Source: Paenibacillus pabuli (GTDB taxonomy: Bacteria; Bacillota; Bacilli; Paenibacillales; Paenibacillaceae). From it: a stretch of 64,000 nucleotides of DNA. Below are positions 36,111-46,513 of the stretch, one piece after another. The notes beneath the pieces were generated by a model that was given only the letters and a program-made list of their open reading frames with translations, searched no databases and had not been told where the DNA came from. Every line of letters starts with the position of its first letter. Position 1 is the stretch's first letter. Position numbers and translations under genes: made by a program. The stretch spans positions 3,410,001-3,474,000 of the forward strand of contig NZ_JBDOIO010000003.1 of assembly GCF_039831995.1 (NCBI RefSeq), in the 5' to 3' direction.

Positions 36111-36446
36111 GGCAAGGCGGCCTCCTTTTAATCCTCACTAAAACCATCGTATTTATAAACTTATCCTATCAGATTCCATCTTTATTGCAAAGTGGAAAAA
36201 AGTAAAATTTATGATGTCTATGTGTTGGATCGACAATATTCAGCATTGAGTAGCGGCTCCCTCCTATCATAAAATCGCCTAAACGAATGATTTTTGTTGA
36301 GCTGTAACTGGAATCGGTTGGTTAACGATCTATATTACAATCATGATCGAGAGGGCCATGGGATTTGAAAAAAGCTGCTGTCTGTAAAGTACAGACAGCA
36401 GCTCAATGAGTTGCCTAGTTTTTTTCAAAATGTCCTTTCAAATCAC
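36111..36446. other. Intergenic region between cysD and the xylanase gene
   Basis: About 335 bases. The left part is the cysD promoter region and the right part ends in the xylanase terminator. No small gene was found. I did not recognise a riboswitch or a clear CymR box. Confidence 0.45.
36373..36403 (-). terminator. Intrinsic terminator of the xylanase gene
   Basis: Perfect 13-base arms AGCTGCTGTCTGT/ACAGACAGCAGCT around a five-base loop, followed on the minus strand by TTTTTT. Confidence 0.9.
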
Positions 36447-39400
36447 TTACATGTTCCAGATCCGGGACAGAATCACCGCTGCTTCAGCGCGGGTCAATGA
36501 TTCAGTTGGTGCAATTTTGCCACCTTTTCCGTTGACGATTCCGCTTCCTACGAGGGAAGTTACACTATCCACCGCGTAAGCGGAAATGCTTGCGGTATCG
36601 GAATAAGGAGCGAGATTCCCGCTGCCGGCAGATGGCTTACCTGCTGCTTTTAGAGCTTTCGCTGTAAGAACCATCATGTCTTGACGGGAAATGCTGCTGC
36701 TTGGTTTGAACGTGTTGTCTTCAAATCCAGAGGTAATTCCCAGCTGTTTGGCAATGGCCACGGCCTCTGCATAGTAAGCAGTAGGCTGTACATCGCTGAA
36801 GGCTGCCGCGTTCGTGTCCTGCCCCTTCAATTCAAGGGCTCTCACCAGCAAGGTGATAAAGTCAGCTCGCGTAATGGAAGCTGCAGGAGCGAAGCTCTCA
36901 TCCGATATGCCTTTAATAATATCGCGTGCAGCCATTGCTTCAACGGATTCTTTTGCCCACAGGACATGCTGTACATCGGCAAAAGACTTGGTTACGTAGG
37001 CTACGGCATACGTGCTGAATTCCGTTGTCTTGAACACAACCGATCCGGATTTAGCATCGTATCGTCCGTTCGGTACGACTGCTGCCTTTCCTTGACTGTC
37101 AATATTCAGGATCACCAATTGATGTGCATTGGCAAGTTCTTGGCCAGCAGGTGTGTACGGTACAGATACCGTTACAGACGCCGCTGGATTATTCCAGGCC
37201 AGCACACGGTCCCCAGCTTTGATGCTAAGGTCGATGACCGGACGGCTGCCCACTTTGGCGCGAACTTCTGCGTTCAAGCGGTCTGCCAAGACTTTGCTAA
37301 TCTGAATAGAGACTTGGTCCGCTTGTTCCGTAATATTAGACAGCATGTTGGACGGAATTTGAAGTGCTGCATGGTCTGTCTTAAGTACAAACTCAACATT
37401 ATTATTGCTCTGCAGGTTTGAAGTTGGCAGCTGCACCACATAGGATTGGGCATTCGCCTGCTTCGGTACTTCGATGGTAACCTGTTTCTTGCCATTTGCA
37501 CCTGTAGAAGCCTGTTCAATCGCTTTATTCAGGCTGTCACTTGAAATGGTTGCTGTGGCTGTTCCATTTTCGACTTTCACTACTGGCACAATTGCCGAGT
37601 CGCTGCCTGGAAGCTGTGGTTGAGGCTGCGGCTGCGGAGTAGTCCCGGAATTTGATCCGCCACTGCTTCCACCATTGTTCCCCCCGCTGTTGTTGCCTCC
37701 ACCGTTGTTTCCTCCTGAAGAAGGTTTGCCCGTGAGCGTCAATTCACCAAATACGGACGTATCCTGGTAACCTTGACCGGATGCATCATTCCATGCGTTT
37801 ACGCTGATTCTGTTGCCGTCTTTGGCATCATTAATCTGCGCATCAAAGCCAATCTTGGCATTATTCGCAGGCTTCACCTTTTTGAATGGAATTTTCATCT
37901 CGACCGTGTAGTTGGTACCGGAAACAGAGACTTTGGAATCGAAACCTGCTGCGATTTCCGCAGGATTAAAGGTAGCAAGGTTCTCGAAGTTCACTCGGTA
38001 TTGTCCATCATCATCCTGGAAGCTGGACGTTTTGCCGTTATTTTCATCGACGAATACCTCGACAGAATCCTGCTCCCATACATTTGGATTGGTGTTGTTC
38101 AGTTGATCGTCTCTGACTTGAACGAGCACATAGAGATTGTCGTCATCCCACAGTACTCTTGCCGTTCCTGTTGCACCGGACCACGCCATTTGCTTCGTAT
38201 CCAGTTTCAATTCAGGAGCTTTGCTCCATATGCTGTCTACAGAACCATCAAGCGATGGTGTCCCATAGTGCGCACTTGATTTCTTGTAATCAAGCTCTTC
38301 GGGTGGATGTTCTGCCAGGTACTTCTCCGGATCAACGACCCCGTAGAAGGCCTCTTTGGCTTGAAAATCCTTGTCGAACAAGGTTGGATTCTGCTCGGCT
38401 CTCCAGCTCGTGCTGTCATTCAATCCCCAGAAGGTCACACGCGGAATATGCTCGCTGTTCTTCTTATAGAGATCCATCAATTGGGCATACAGATAGGCCT
38501 GCTGCTTCGCTTCTTTTTCAGTGATTGCAGAGTTCGTGCCTGCCATAATGTCCAATTCGGTAACACTAACTTCTACACCCAAGGAAATGAAACGTTCGAG
38601 TGACATCTTCACATTGTCCAATCTCGTGCCCAGATTGTAGTGGGCTTGCATGCCGATGCCATCAATCAGTTTCTCGCCGGGGTGATCTGCGGCGTACTTC
38701 TCATTGATCTCTTTCACCATGCTGTAGATCGCTGTAGATTTATTTTGGTTGTCATCGTTGTAATCATTGTAGTAAAGCTTGATGTCCCAGCCATTCTCGT
38801 CAATGACTTCTTTGGCTGCAAGGAATGCCTCCTCAAGAAAGTCAGGGCCGATGGCCTGTAACCAGCCGGAATTACGCAATGCATTTTTCCAGTCTTGCGG
38901 ATTAGCCGGGTTATCGTTCATGGCTTCGTTGACAACGTCCCAGGAAATAACCTGGTCACCAAAGTGTTCAACGACCGTTTTAACATGTGTTCTCAGGTTC
39001 TTCAGAGCTTCTTCACGGCTCAAAGGTTCGCCGTTTGCTGCCGTATGCAGCCATGTAGGAGACTGCGCATGCCATACGAGCACGTGACCGTGCAGATCAA
39101 GGCCTGCATCCTGTACTCTTTGAACAAGGGCATCTTCTGCGGTGAAATCAAATTCTCTGTCCGCGTTGTATGCATAATCCGGCTTCATATCATTCTCAAA
39201 CGTGACGACATTGTGATGCTTCGTCAGCAGCTTGAGCCGGGTCTCGTCAAAGGTCGACGGATTAACAATGTTGCCGATCAGGAATTCATCCTTGTAAACC
39301 TCCTTCAGATCAGGAAGGCTTTCTTGAATCGGAGGTGCAGCAGTTACGGGACCCACATATTTTAGAGCAAAATCATCCAGAAAAAAGGTACGGTTCCCGC

Positions 39401-40418
39401 CATCGTCATTTGCCGTTTCAATATACGCATTGAGTACGCTTGGAGTCGTCGTGAGTGTATACTTCCCTGTTAGGTGTACCCACTCCTGATCTGTAACGGT
39501 TGCATTTTGTGAAACGTTCGCAAAGCCACTGTCCGCATATTGAACACTAATACGAAGTGTTGTAGGCGCCTCGCCAGGTGCCATTTTCACCCATGCAGAC
39601 AGCTCATATTCGTGATTCTTCGCCATTTTGCCTGTAGCATCAACCAAGGCTGCATCATATTGTGTCGTGGTTGTCACAAGCAAGCTTTGCTTGCCGTCTG
39701 GTGTATGATTATCGCCTTGGGAGAGGACTACCGTTTCACGGCCGTTTCGTGCTTTGAATCCATCCAGACCGCTCTCAAAGTCTGCAGTGATTCCTGTTTT
39801 ATCCACAATCTCTGGTGCGGTTTCGCTAGGGGTTTCTGCTTGGGTAATCGTGATATCCCCGATATAGAATTGCACACCTTTTCCTGTATCATCGGATTTA
39901 ATCCGCAAAGCTGTCTTGTCCACACTCGTCACGGAGAGAGGGGCAGATAGCGTAATGCCTTGGCCCGCAATAAAATCGGAAGAGCTAATTTCCGTGTATC
40001 CTTCTGAGCCAGACACGCCCTTATTGGTTACAACCTCCAGGACAGCTTTCCCGGCTGCAGGTGGATTAATATCCGTATCGACATAAACGGAAGCGGTTAC
40101 AGAATACTCTTTGCCATTGGTCAAACCAAGATCGGTGAATGCAAGATCCACGCCATCCCAGTTATTGGATCGGTTACTGACTTTCAGCGCTGCTCCATCA
40201 TCATTGCCCTCAAACGGCATGCCTGTGGCAGCTTCCAGCTGGGCATCGCCGGATTGAGTTGCCTTGCCTTGACCATTCTGGAATGTTTCCTGATAGACGA
40301 TCTGTGAGTTAGAAGCTACTGGATCTGCTGCACTGACTGTCGGAGCCGTCAAGCCGCCCGGAAGAAGCAGAGCCACTGCGAGTAACCCGGAAACGACCTG
40401 CTTAAATGATTTCCTCAT
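36447..40418 (-). CDS. Secreted multidomain endo-1,4-beta-xylanase: CBM22 x2, GH10, CBM9, SLH x3
   Basis: The 1,323-residue exoenzyme has a signal peptide to about residue 30 (PTVSA-ADP). Two CBM22-type modules (about 36-195 and 205-357) are followed by a GH10 barrel (about 365-700) with acid/base E498 in DVVNEAM and nucleophile E621 in VTELD. A CBM9 module (about 715-897), a Gly/Asn/Ser-Pro/Gln linker (898-938), a beta-rich domain (about 940-1140) and three SLH repeats end it. The SLH repeats tie it to the cell wall, so it degrades xylan at the cell surface; cell-bound Paenibacillus xylanases have this plan. ATG at 40418 follows ggggggaagg, and the frame to 40457 runs into a cre site. Confidence 0.93.
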   Translation of the reverse strand: MRKSFKQVVSGLLAVALLLPGGLTAPTVSAADPVASNSQIVYQETFQNGQGKATQSGDAQLEAATGMPFEGNDDGAALKVSNRSNNWDGVDLAFTDLGLTNGKEYSVTASVYVDTDINPPAAGKAVLEVVTNKGVSGSEGYTEISSSDFIAGQGITLSAPLSVTSVDKTALRIKSDDTGKGVQFYIGDITITQAETPSETAPEIVDKTGITADFESGLDGFKARNGRETVVLSQGDNHTPDGKQSLLVTTTTQYDAALVDATGKMAKNHEYELSAWVKMAPGEAPTTLRISVQYADSGFANVSQNATVTDQEWVHLTGKYTLTTTPSVLNAYIETANDDGGNRTFFLDDFALKYVGPVTAAPPIQESLPDLKEVYKDEFLIGNIVNPSTFDETRLKLLTKHHNVVTFENDMKPDYAYNADREFDFTAEDALVQRVQDAGLDLHGHVLVWHAQSPTWLHTAANGEPLSREEALKNLRTHVKTVVEHFGDQVISWDVVNEAMNDNPANPQDWKNALRNSGWLQAIGPDFLEEAFLAAKEVIDENGWDIKLYYNDYNDDNQNKSTAIYSMVKEINEKYAADHPGEKLIDGIGMQAHYNLGTRLDNVKMSLERFISLGVEVSVTELDIMAGTNSAITEKEAKQQAYLYAQLMDLYKKNSEHIPRVTFWGLNDSTSWRAEQNPTLFDKDFQAKEAFYGVVDPEKYLAEHPPEELDYKKSSAHYGTPSLDGSVDSIWSKAPELKLDTKQMAWSGATGTARVLWDDDNLYVLVQVRDDQLNNTNPNVWEQDSVEVFVDENNGKTSSFQDDDGQYRVNFENLATFNPAEIAAGFDSKVSVSGTNYTVEMKIPFKKVKPANNAKIGFDAQINDAKDGNRISVNAWNDASGQGYQDTSVFGELTLTGKPSSGGNNGGGNNSGGNNGGSSGGSNSGTTPQPQPQPQLPGSDSAIVPVVKVENGTATATISSDSLNKAIEQASTGANGKKQVTIEVPKQANAQSYVVQLPTSNLQSNNNVEFVLKTDHAALQIPSNMLSNITEQADQVSIQISKVLADRLNAEVRAKVGSRPVIDLSIKAGDRVLAWNNPAASVTVSVPYTPAGQELANAHQLVILNIDSQGKAAVVPNGRYDAKSGSVVFKTTEFSTYAVAYVTKSFADVQHVLWAKESVEAMAARDIIKGISDESFAPAASITRADFITLLVRALELKGQDTNAAAFSDVQPTAYYAEAVAIAKQLGITSGFEDNTFKPSSSISRQDMMVLTAKALKAAGKPSAGSGNLAPYSDTASISAYAVDSVTSLVGSGIVNGKGGKIAPTESLTRAEAAVILSRIWNM

Positions 40419-40455
40419 TCGAAGCCTTCCCCCCATACCAAATTTTTTATAAACC

Positions 40456-40472
40456 ATGTAAAGCGCTTACAT
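40456..40472. promoter_or_regulatory. cre site upstream of the xylanase gene
   Basis: TGTAAGCGCTTTACA (minus strand) fits the cre consensus, with arms TGTAA/TTACA around GCGC. It lies 39-55 bases upstream of the xylanase start, where CcpA binding would repress transcription when easily used sugars are present. Confidence 0.75.
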
Positions 40473-40648
40473 AATTTACTGTAACCAGCCTCCTTTCACC
40501 CCAGATAATACCACTTCATGGAAGAGAATTCTTACTCCAAATTAAAGGTGAATCCTAGATTATTTCAGAACTATACGAATTCTGATACGGGTATGGTCAT
40601 GCTCTTCGTTCGATGCCACAACCAGCCACACTTTAAAAAAATCAAAGA

Positions 40649-40669
40649 GGAGCAGGGTTTCCCTGCTCC
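40649..40669. terminator. Orphan terminator hairpin
   Basis: GGAGCAGGG pairs exactly with CCCTGCTCC around TTT. The nearest T run lies on the minus strand about 15 bases further, yet no minus-strand gene ends here. Confidence 0.55.
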
Positions 40670-40781
40670 TTCACTATGCGGAACTTCTTTCTCTCATCAA
40701 ACGTAAATTCACAAGGTATAATGAAATTAGATGCCCGTTCAGCATCATCTTATGACCATCATAATGAAGGAGGGGACATTC

Positions 40782-42647
40782 GTGGCTTTTATCCCGTTAA
40801 ACTGTCCCAATTGCAACGGAAGAATTGAATACAAAGAGGGTGAGATATTAAAGTGTCCCTATTGTGAAACAGAGCTTTTATTAAAGCAAAATCATGTCTA
40901 TTACGTGGACCAGACCATTAATCACTACCACGGAACGCTCCCAAAAACAGCACCGACGCTGAACGTCTCTGTAAGGCTGCTGCTGATATTGATGCTGCTC
41001 CTGACCGGGGCCATCGGCACTTATTTTTATTACAGCGTCAGCTCCACTCATCCCCAAGCAGAAGCCAATCTGCCTGTGCGGAAGATGCCTGAAAGCGAGG
41101 TTCTGCTCTCCTTTTTGCGAGATATCTTCGATAAAGGGTCTGCCCTGCCGACAGAGGAGGAATTGGCTCGCATTCGCTATTTAACCGTAGAGCATTCGGA
41201 GAATGATCAGTGGAAGTTTACATATAGCCTCTCCGATCCCTTCAGCGATGAAAAGGCCGAGAAGATCACGTATGTTACTCAGGACAAGAAACTGAATACT
41301 CAGGAGATCGACCAACGAGATTTTGAAGCCTTTACGGGACTGTCAGCGTTGGACTTGAGGGGAACATACGAAATTGCCCAGTCGAACCAAACCACGTTTG
41401 CTCATATGTCGGGATTAAAAAGCTATGGAGGCGCTTTTAACGAATCCTTTAGTACATTTTCGGGCTACTTTGGCGACAAGTCTAAAATTACGGAGCTTTC
41501 CACTCAGCTTCGCAGTAATCAGGAATTGGCCTTACTGCTGGAATTCCCTAATCTGAACTCGTTATCCATTACCTATGTGGATGAATCGGTAACGGATTTT
41601 TCTTTGTTGAACAAACTGCCGCTCAAGTCCCTGTCGCTCACCTATATCAATGAACTGGGATGGTTGTCGTCCATGACCGGGCTGACTTCCCTATCCATTG
41701 ATTACAGTGAAGCCACAGACCTGCAGCCGCTGTACGCCTTAACTCAGCTTCAAGAGCTCCGGCTTTCTTATTTAACCAACGTAAAATCCATCGACTTTGT
41801 GCAAAATATGCCTGCTTTACAAACGTTAGATATTGAAAATGTAAACTTCTCCAGTCTGGAGCATCTGACCGGCAAGGCTTCCATCACGAAATTACGTCTG
41901 GCTTCTCTAAGTCAACTTAGTTCAGTAAAGCCCATCAATAGCCTATCCTCTTTGAGGGAATTAACGTTGTCCGGCTACTACGAGAATGCAGAAGTCCTGA
42001 CACTGCCTAAAGTAGAGCGAGTGGAAATTCCGAGCTCCTTTCTCCCCGGACTGAAAGCGCCTGACGCAACCAGCCTGACGCTCCGTGACGGAAGTGGAGA
42101 GTTGAATTTGGCGGCGCTGGGGAAATTTCCGAAACTTAAGCAACTCTCCCTCTCGGAGGTCAGTGAAGTAACCCGTCTTGGCGCCCTGGACGGCTTGTCC
42201 AGCCTAGAGGCCCTAAACATTTACGACTCGTCACTATATAAGGAGAGCGATGCTTTATTTCGTTTGAAGCAGGTCAAATCTCTGATGTGCTCCGAGTGCA
42301 GGCTGAACTTTGAACAAAAGGCGGCCGCGGAGAACAGCGTGCTTGAACATTTGACCTTAGAGCAGCCGTATTTCAGCATAAACAATACCTCTGTTACTGA
42401 AGTTGACCGCATGATGCCTTACTTTGCCAAACTGTCCGCTCTGCGTTCCTTCACTCTGCAAGACAGCAATTTGGCTTCTCTCGAATTTATGAGTAACTGG
42501 CAGGCCATGGAAGAGCTTCATCTCGAGAACAATGCCATTTCCAATATCGAGACCCTAAGCCAGCTGCCTAATCTGCAAAGGGTATATCTATCCGGTAATT
42601 CCGTACAAAACAAATCCGTGCTTGGTACTGATGTGCACGTATATTAA
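40782..42647 (+). CDS. Membrane-anchored leucine-rich-repeat protein with N-terminal zinc ribbon
   Basis: The 621-residue protein starts with a CPNC...CPYC zinc ribbon (cysteines 8, 11, 25 and 28). One membrane helix follows (about residues 66-85, LLLILMLLLTGAIGTYFYY), then a long extracellular part of irregular leucine-rich repeats (patterns such as LPLKSLSLTYINELGWLSSM and MEELHLENNAISNIETLSQL). It is probably a cell-surface binding protein. GTG at 40782 is the start because aaggagggg lies just before it. An upstream ATG at 40731 has no site and would add 17 residues. Confidence 0.75.
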   Translation: MAFIPLNCPNCNGRIEYKEGEILKCPYCETELLLKQNHVYYVDQTINHYHGTLPKTAPTLNVSVRLLLILMLLLTGAIGTYFYYSVSSTHPQAEANLPVRKMPESEVLLSFLRDIFDKGSALPTEEELARIRYLTVEHSENDQWKFTYSLSDPFSDEKAEKITYVTQDKKLNTQEIDQRDFEAFTGLSALDLRGTYEIAQSNQTTFAHMSGLKSYGGAFNESFSTFSGYFGDKSKITELSTQLRSNQELALLLEFPNLNSLSITYVDESVTDFSLLNKLPLKSLSLTYINELGWLSSMTGLTSLSIDYSEATDLQPLYALTQLQELRLSYLTNVKSIDFVQNMPALQTLDIENVNFSSLEHLTGKASITKLRLASLSQLSSVKPINSLSSLRELTLSGYYENAEVLTLPKVERVEIPSSFLPGLKAPDATSLTLRDGSGELNLAALGKFPKLKQLSLSEVSEVTRLGALDGLSSLEALNIYDSSLYKESDALFRLKQVKSLMCSECRLNFEQKAAAENSVLEHLTLEQPYFSINNTSVTEVDRMMPYFAKLSALRSFTLQDSNLASLEFMSNWQAMEELHLENNAISNIETLSQLPNLQRVYLSGNSVQNKSVLGTDVHVY

Positions 42648-42746
42648 TTACCTCCTGTGATGATGGGGAGTTTTAGACTACTATAATTAATGAACTCACT
42701 CCAGAATTACTCACAAATTAATGGATGGTATTAAAACAAAGACAAG

Positions 42747-42785
42747 AAGGGGTTCGAGAATCATATATAAATTCTCGAATCCCTT
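42747..42785 (-). terminator. Intrinsic terminator of the rlmD gene
   Basis: Arms AAGGGGTTCGAGAAT and ATTCTCGAATCCCTT (one mismatch) around an AT-rich loop, 10 bases beyond the rlmD stop. It also faces the LRR gene end and may act in both directions. Confidence 0.75.
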
Positions 42786-42795
42786 ATGTTTATGT

Positions 42796-44535
42796 TTAGC
42801 TTCTAACCAACATCGCCACCGACTCCACATGAACCGTATGCGGGAACATGTCCACTGGCGTTACCTCAACCGTCCGGTAACCGCCATCCTCCAGTACGCG
42901 CAGATCACGTGCCAAGGTGCTTGGATTACAGCTTACGTACACCACGCGCTCCGGCTTCATCTCCAGGATGGTATCGAGCAAACGTGGGTCGCAGCCCTTA
43001 CGCGGCGGATCGACAACGATGACGTCTGCTTCGATGCCTTGCTCTTTCCAGCGCGGGATGACGTCTTCGGAGGCACCAACTTCGAACTTCACGTTCCTCA
43101 TCTCGTTCAGCAGTGCATTGCTTCGAGCGTCCTCGATCGCTTCGGGCACGATCTCTACCCCATACACCTGATCCGCATGCTGAGCGAGGAAAAGAGAGAT
43201 CGTACCGATGCCGCAGTAGGCATCAATGACCGTCTCTTTGCCGCTCAGGCCGGCGTATTCTACCGTCTTCCCATACAGCACTTCCGTTTGCACCGGATTC
43301 ACCTGATAGAACGAACGTGGAGAGATCGCAAACTGCACATCTCCGATATAATCGTAGATTACATCACGGCCCCACAGGACGCGGGTTTCATCGCCGAAGA
43401 TGACGTTGGTCTGTTTCTTGTTCACGTTCTGGCAGATGCTCGCCACATGCGGGATCGCTTCACGAATACTGCCAATCCATTCATCCTTATGCGGGATATC
43501 CCGGCCATTGGTTACCAGAACAAGCATCATCTCACCTGTGCGAAAAGCCTTCTTCACAACAACATGACGCAGCAGCCCACGGCCTGTCTCTTCGTTGTAT
43601 GCACTGATTCCCAGATGACTGCCGATCTCCTTCACCTTCGCTACCACTTCGTCGTTGTGCTCATGCTGAATGAGACAGGTCTCCATATCGATGATCCGAT
43701 GGCTTCCTTTGGCATAAAATCCACCCACCAAGCCGCCTTCGGTCACGCCAATAGGCACCTGTGCCTTGTTGCGGTAACGCCACGGCTCGTCCATACCCAT
43801 GGTAGGCAGCACACGGATAGCGTGCTCAGCAGCTTCTTCGTTCATGACACCTTCCAGCCGAAGACGAATACGATTGCTACCGTTCCCTTGTTCTTCGGAA
43901 ATAGCTGGCTCAACTGCCTGGTCTGCATCCTCTTCAGAACGTTTCTTCTGGTTCGCTTCATCACCCTGAGCGCCTGCATCCTCCACCATCACGTTCAGCT
44001 TCCCGATCCGCTGCAAATTATCCACCACCAGCTGGCGCTTCCACGCAAGCTGTCCAGCGTAGCTCATATGCTGGATCTGGCAGCCACCGCACTGATCATA
44101 GATCGGGCAGGGCGCGGATACGCGATCCGGGCTCGCCTTCACGATCTCCAGCAGCTTGGCGTAGCCGTACTGCTTCTTGGTCTTCATCACGCGTACGCGG
44201 ACGGTTTCACCCGGGAGCGCGCCTTGCACGAAAAGCGTGTATCCATTCGCACGGCCTACACCCTCACCGTCATGGTTCATACCAATGATGTCGATGACGG
44301 TCTCTTCGTTTTTGCTGACTGGAAGTCCTTCGATCGGCGCGGATTCACGTCCCCGTCCCTTCGGACGAACGGCAGAAAGAGATGCGCCTTGTGACCGCAC
44401 CTCTTTCCCTTGCTGACGTGATGATGGACGAGATGATTTACCTGGCTGACGGGATGCCGTAGCGCTCCCTTGCCCCTGAGAGGCAGCCGAATTCCGGCGG
44501 TTTTTTCCACGACCGCTGCGGTTCGTATTAGACAA
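42796..44535 (-). CDS. rlmD: 23S rRNA (uracil-C5)-methyltransferase RlmD-like
   Basis: The 579-residue protein has a TRAM domain (about residues 80-135), an iron-sulfur cysteine set ([14 protein letters not shown]), a SAM-binding [14 protein letters not shown] and the catalytic cysteine in [11 protein letters not shown], as in RlmD/RumA. It methylates a uracil of 23S rRNA. Two parts are unusual: about 70 N-terminal residues rich in Arg/Ser/Gln, and a charged insertion of about 35 residues ([20 protein letters not shown]) between the cluster and the methyltransferase part. The start is TTG at 44535 with a weak site, so it is less certain. Confidence 0.88.
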   Translation of the reverse strand: MSNTNRSGRGKNRRNSAASQGQGSATASRQPGKSSRPSSRQQGKEVRSQGASLSAVRPKGRGRESAPIEGLPVSKNEETVIDIIGMNHDGEGVGRANGYTLFVQGALPGETVRVRVMKTKKQYGYAKLLEIVKASPDRVSAPCPIYDQCGGCQIQHMSYAGQLAWKRQLVVDNLQRIGKLNVMVEDAGAQGDEANQKKRSEEDADQAVEPAISEEQGNGSNRIRLRLEGVMNEEAAEHAIRVLPTMGMDEPWRYRNKAQVPIGVTEGGLVGGFYAKGSHRIIDMETCLIQHEHNDEVVAKVKEIGSHLGISAYNEETGRGLLRHVVVKKAFRTGEMMLVLVTNGRDIPHKDEWIGSIREAIPHVASICQNVNKKQTNVIFGDETRVLWGRDVIYDYIGDVQFAISPRSFYQVNPVQTEVLYGKTVEYAGLSGKETVIDAYCGIGTISLFLAQHADQVYGVEIVPEAIEDARSNALLNEMRNVKFEVGASEDVIPRWKEQGIEADVIVVDPPRKGCDPRLLDTILEMKPERVVYVSCNPSTLARDLRVLEDGGYRTVEVTPVDMFPHTVHVESVAMLVRS

Positions 44536-44687
44536 CGTACATTCACTTCTTTCTTCTTATATATCACCCCACGCATGGGGAGTTCATTCCACTTCATCTT
44601 TTCAATTTCACCCTGAGATTATACGTGATCCCCACGCGGACGGCAACTGGAAAAACACACTGCCACCCGCGCCTTCACGCGCTTCTC

Positions 44688-45569
44688 TTAACGATACAGC
44701 AGCAGGTGGTGCTGGAGGTTCTGGAACGTCGCAGGCAAAGTGCCGCCAAGCTCCCCATCCAGGTTCAGCTGTACGTATCCCGGCGATGTCACTTCCATAT
44801 AATCCGTCTGGAAATGAATCACTTTCTTATCGTTCAGATGTTCTCCGCGCAGTGCAAGCGTAACGAGACGAATCATATCGGCCAGATTACATTTGCGCAC
44901 ACCGATGACATCGAACAGCCCATCGTCTATCGTTGCCCCTGGTGCAAGCTTCTCGAATCCCCCGACGGAATTCGTATTGGCGATCAGGAACAGCATGAAC
45001 TCGTCATGTATCTCTTCCTGGCCTGCCGCGCGGATAATCAGCTCCTGCGGAGACAGACTGGCCATTTTCTCAATGCCCTTCATATAATAGGCAAGCTGGC
45101 CAATCATCGTTTTCAGACGGCTTGGCACCTCATATGTCAGTTCGGTCAACGAGCCACCGCCTGCGATATTAATGAAATATTTATCATTCGCCTTACCCAG
45201 ATCGAGCGGACGCGTCTGCTGTTTAATGACCAGATCCACATAATCTTCCCACTGTCTCGGGATCCCGAGTGCACGCGCAAAATCATTTGTTGTTCCCAAA
45301 GGGAATACACCCAGCGGCGGACGGTTCTCCCGCTCGGCCATGCCGTTGATGACTTCGTACAGCGTACCATCGCCGCCTGCGGCAATAATCATGTCATACC
45401 CACGTTCAATCGCGAGCTCTGCTTCCCGGGTTGCATCTCCCTCACCCGTTGTTGCATGTACTGAAGCTTCAATTCCACCTTGATCCAAACGCTGCAGCAC
45501 ATCAGCCAGACGTTTCTTCATTTCTTCCCGGCCTGAAGTCGGATTATATATTAAGCGAGCCTTTTTCAT
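44688..45569 (-). CDS. Diacylglycerol/lipid kinase family protein (DgkB-like)
   Basis: The 293-residue protein has the DAGK catalytic motif GGDGTLYEVINGM and NPTSGRE near the start, with a C-terminal beta-sandwich (YMEVTSPGYVQLNLDGEL). Members phosphorylate diacylglycerol to return it to phospholipid synthesis; others act on undecaprenol or ceramide. No signal peptide is present. The ATG at 45569 sits eight bases after aggtgg. An ATG four codons earlier is too close to the site. It is upstream of rlmD on the same strand, about 150 bases away. Confidence 0.87.
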   Translation of the reverse strand: MKKARLIYNPTSGREEMKKRLADVLQRLDQGGIEASVHATTGEGDATREAELAIERGYDMIIAAGGDGTLYEVINGMAERENRPPLGVFPLGTTNDFARALGIPRQWEDYVDLVIKQQTRPLDLGKANDKYFINIAGGGSLTELTYEVPSRLKTMIGQLAYYMKGIEKMASLSPQELIIRAAGQEEIHDEFMLFLIANTNSVGGFEKLAPGATIDDGLFDVIGVRKCNLADMIRLVTLALRGEHLNDKKVIHFQTDYMEVTSPGYVQLNLDGELGGTLPATFQNLQHHLLLYR

Positions 45570-45997
45570 CTCATACGCCACCTATTCCACATTATCCATG
45601 AGTCTGAACGACCTCATTTTCTTTCTACTTGCGAGCGTCCACCCGGGGAACATTTTACATGTTCACCCACGTCCGTTAATCCTGCCCGAATCTTCATTCA
45701 TATCTATATCTATGCATAAGGAATTCCATCTGATTCCAAAGCCTTTATATTCTATCATATCATCAAATGTGAAGATGTCCTAGCCTGTAACGGATTTACG
45801 CCATCCTGCAAGCATATACGATCTTATTTTACACAGCCAGCGATTTTCTCTTCAACTGTTTTTAACCCATTTCATTGACACCCATTCTGCCCGTCTGACA
45901 AGAATTTAACCTTTATCTCCTTCAAAAAGCACAAAGAAACGGCTCCGAATCACGAAGCCGCATTCACGTTACATTATATTTTACATTCATTATCGGT
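45570..45997. other. Intergenic region, no gene recognised
   Basis: About 430 bases upstream of the lipid kinase gene. It holds the promoter region of that gene and the terminator of the DUF4395 gene. The short open frames lack ribosome binding sites. Confidence 0.45.
45940..45960 (-). terminator. Intrinsic terminator of the DUF4395 gene
   Basis: A CGGCT/AGCCG stem with inner CG pairs is followed on the minus strand by TTTCTTTGTGCTTTTT. Confidence 0.65.
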
Positions 45998-46414
45998 TTA
46001 GAAGCCGATTCGTCTGCCTGCACGAAGCTGTTTGTACCAGAAATAAACGGTGCAGCCCACACAGTAACCGAGCAGTGCTGCACTTGCAGCAAGTAGGAGC
46101 ATCCCGGAAAATAGATAACCGGCTACCTGCCAGCCCCAGGAGAAGGAGATGAGAGCAAGAGACAGGAATACGACCGCCAGAATATTATTGAAGCGCTGCA
46201 GCTCTACCGCCTGGGTTTCCGAACCTTTTCCCTTAAGCACAGCCTTCCCGATCTGGACAAATAAATTCAGCTTTCCGCCAGAGACGAGCCCGACCACCTG
46301 AATGATCCATAACGCACCCAAGATCAGCGGTTGATTGAACCCAAACGATAGGAGTACAAACAGCACAATTCCGACCTGATTCGCTTTGACATAACGCATA
46401 GGCACTTCCCGCAT
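45998..46414 (-). CDS. DUF4395 family membrane protein
   Basis: The 138-residue protein has four membrane helices and the DUF4395 hallmark YCVGCTVYFW close to its C terminus, with a CxxC-like cysteine pair. MRYVKANQVGI at the start is also typical. The function is unknown; relatives often sit near thioredoxin-like genes, but none is here. The ATG at 46414 has aaggag at good spacing, unlike the ATG at 46420. Confidence 0.8.
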   Translation of the reverse strand: MREVPMRYVKANQVGIVLFVLLSFGFNQPLILGALWIIQVVGLVSGGKLNLFVQIGKAVLKGKGSETQAVELQRFNNILAVVFLSLALISFSWGWQVAGYLFSGMLLLAASAALLGYCVGCTVYFWYKQLRAGRRIGF

Positions 46415-46513
46415 CCTCATATCTCCTTATCCCCATTTTATTAGTTGGTTTTATTGTAATCGAGATTGAAGTTTTGAGCAACAGAAAGATGATTTGAACA
46501 TGTGCATATCTTA

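Larger units (their letters stand above)
40419..40781. other. Intergenic region between divergent xylanase and LRR genes
   Basis: It contains the xylanase cre site, an orphan terminator hairpin at 40649-40669, and a TATAAT -10 element at 40717-40722 upstream of the LRR gene. A 62-codon open frame inside it lacks a ribosome binding site and is not supported. Confidence 0.5.

Noticed and set aside
42721..44394. 557-codon open frame on the plus strand
   Set aside because: Antisense to rlmD, whose motifs are clear. The histidine- and arginine-rich translation is typical of a mirror frame.
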